Position numbers and translations under genes: made by a program
Part shown: positions 63,900-64,000 of the stretch, in pieces
Layout: each line of letters opens with the position of its first letter
Numbering within the stretch: the first letter of the stretch is position 1
The notes under the pieces: model-generated
What the model saw: only the letters and a program-made list of their open reading frames with translations
The model's database searches: none
Told to the model about the DNA's origin: nothing
NCBI GenBank assembly: GCA_027486725.1
Contig: JAIXOP010000008.1
Location: 1 to 64,000, forward strand
Length of the DNA stretch: 64,000 nt
Direction of reading: 5' to 3'
Source of the DNA: Burkholderiales bacterium
GTDB lineage: Bacteria; Pseudomonadota; Gammaproteobacteria; Burkholderiales; Burkholderiaceae_A

Positions 63900-64000
63900 C
63901 AGTAGACCACCACGCTGCGAATCGACTCTCCCTTTTTCATGAGGTCGAAGCCGTCGTTGATGCGCTCGAGCGGCAGGGTGTGCGTGATGAGGCTGTCGAT
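63899..64000 (-). CDS. adhC: S-(hydroxymethyl)glutathione dehydrogenase / class III alcohol dehydrogenase, C-terminal end (partial)
   Basis: Only the last 33 residues are in the window, reading ITHTLPLERINDGFDLMKKG then ESIRSVVVY. This is the usual end of class III alcohol dehydrogenases, which oxidise the formaldehyde-glutathione adduct. The rest of the gene lies beyond 64000. Pairing with fghA in one operon matches the pathway. Confidence 0.93.
   Translation of the reverse strand: MDSLITHTLPLERINDGFDLMKKGESIRSVVVY

Overview
The window is a high-GC chromosomal segment from a betaproteobacterium, almost certainly of the order Burkholderiales. Four things support this. The long S10-spc-alpha ribosomal protein superoperon follows tuf. 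Cytochrome c maturation is System II type (CcsB/CcsA) next to a cytochrome c4. The gene order msrP-msrQ / lysA-lptM / cyaY / ponA / aroK-aroB-dgt / gltB-gltD / uvrA / MFS / ssb is, from memory, that of Burkholderiales. The protein sequences are also of betaproteobacterial type. No rRNA, tRNA, CRISPR array, prophage or complete insertion sequence was seen, and no gene-free stretch exceeds 300 bases.

Region 1 (1-14672) holds the 3' end of tuf, then rpsJ, rplCDWB, rpsS, rplV, rpsC, rplP, rpmC, rpsQ, rplNXE, rpsN, rpsH, rplFR, rpsE, rpmD, rplO, secY, infA, rpmJ, rpsMKD, rpoA and rplQ, all on the + strand and tightly spaced. Two good sigma-70-type promoters sit inside it, before rplC and before rplN. 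A pair of hairpins precedes rpsD. This block builds the ribosome, the Sec channel and the RNA polymerase alpha subunit.

Region 2 (14673-30298) starts with hemB and engB on the minus strand. The spacer between them holds an orphan plus-strand intrinsic terminator preceded by three more hairpins, a candidate small RNA. Then come cytochrome c4, ccsB and ccsA (cytochrome c biogenesis), msrP-msrQ (periplasmic methionine sulfoxide repair), lptM-lysA opposite cyaY, ponA, and the aroK-aroB-dgt operon. The operon ends in a RAYT-like transposase relative that has lost its catalytic residues.

Region 3 (30299-48480) holds the glutamate synthase operon gltBD, uvrA, an MFS transporter, ssb, a DUF1302 outer-membrane protein with an AT-richer central part, and an operon of fmdB-like gene, DUF502, aspS, a membrane protein, nudB and DUF429.

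Region 4 (48481-64000) is more accessory. It has an Atm1-type ABC exporter, an aapJQMP amino-acid importer, the remains of a Phd/PIN toxin-antitoxin pair, a tartrate/D-malate dehydrogenase, a 68-bp symmetric palindrome, pyrC and a DUF3025 gene. On the minus strand are adhC (partial), fghA, and an overlapping histidine kinase, response regulator and TonB-dependent receptor cluster.

Most of the window is conserved housekeeping DNA. The points that deserve a second look are the hemB-engB spacer, the inactivated RAYT with its neighbouring REP-like hairpin, the palindrome upstream of pyrC, the toxin-antitoxin remnant with an apparently leaderless promoter, and the two-component/TonB receptor cluster.
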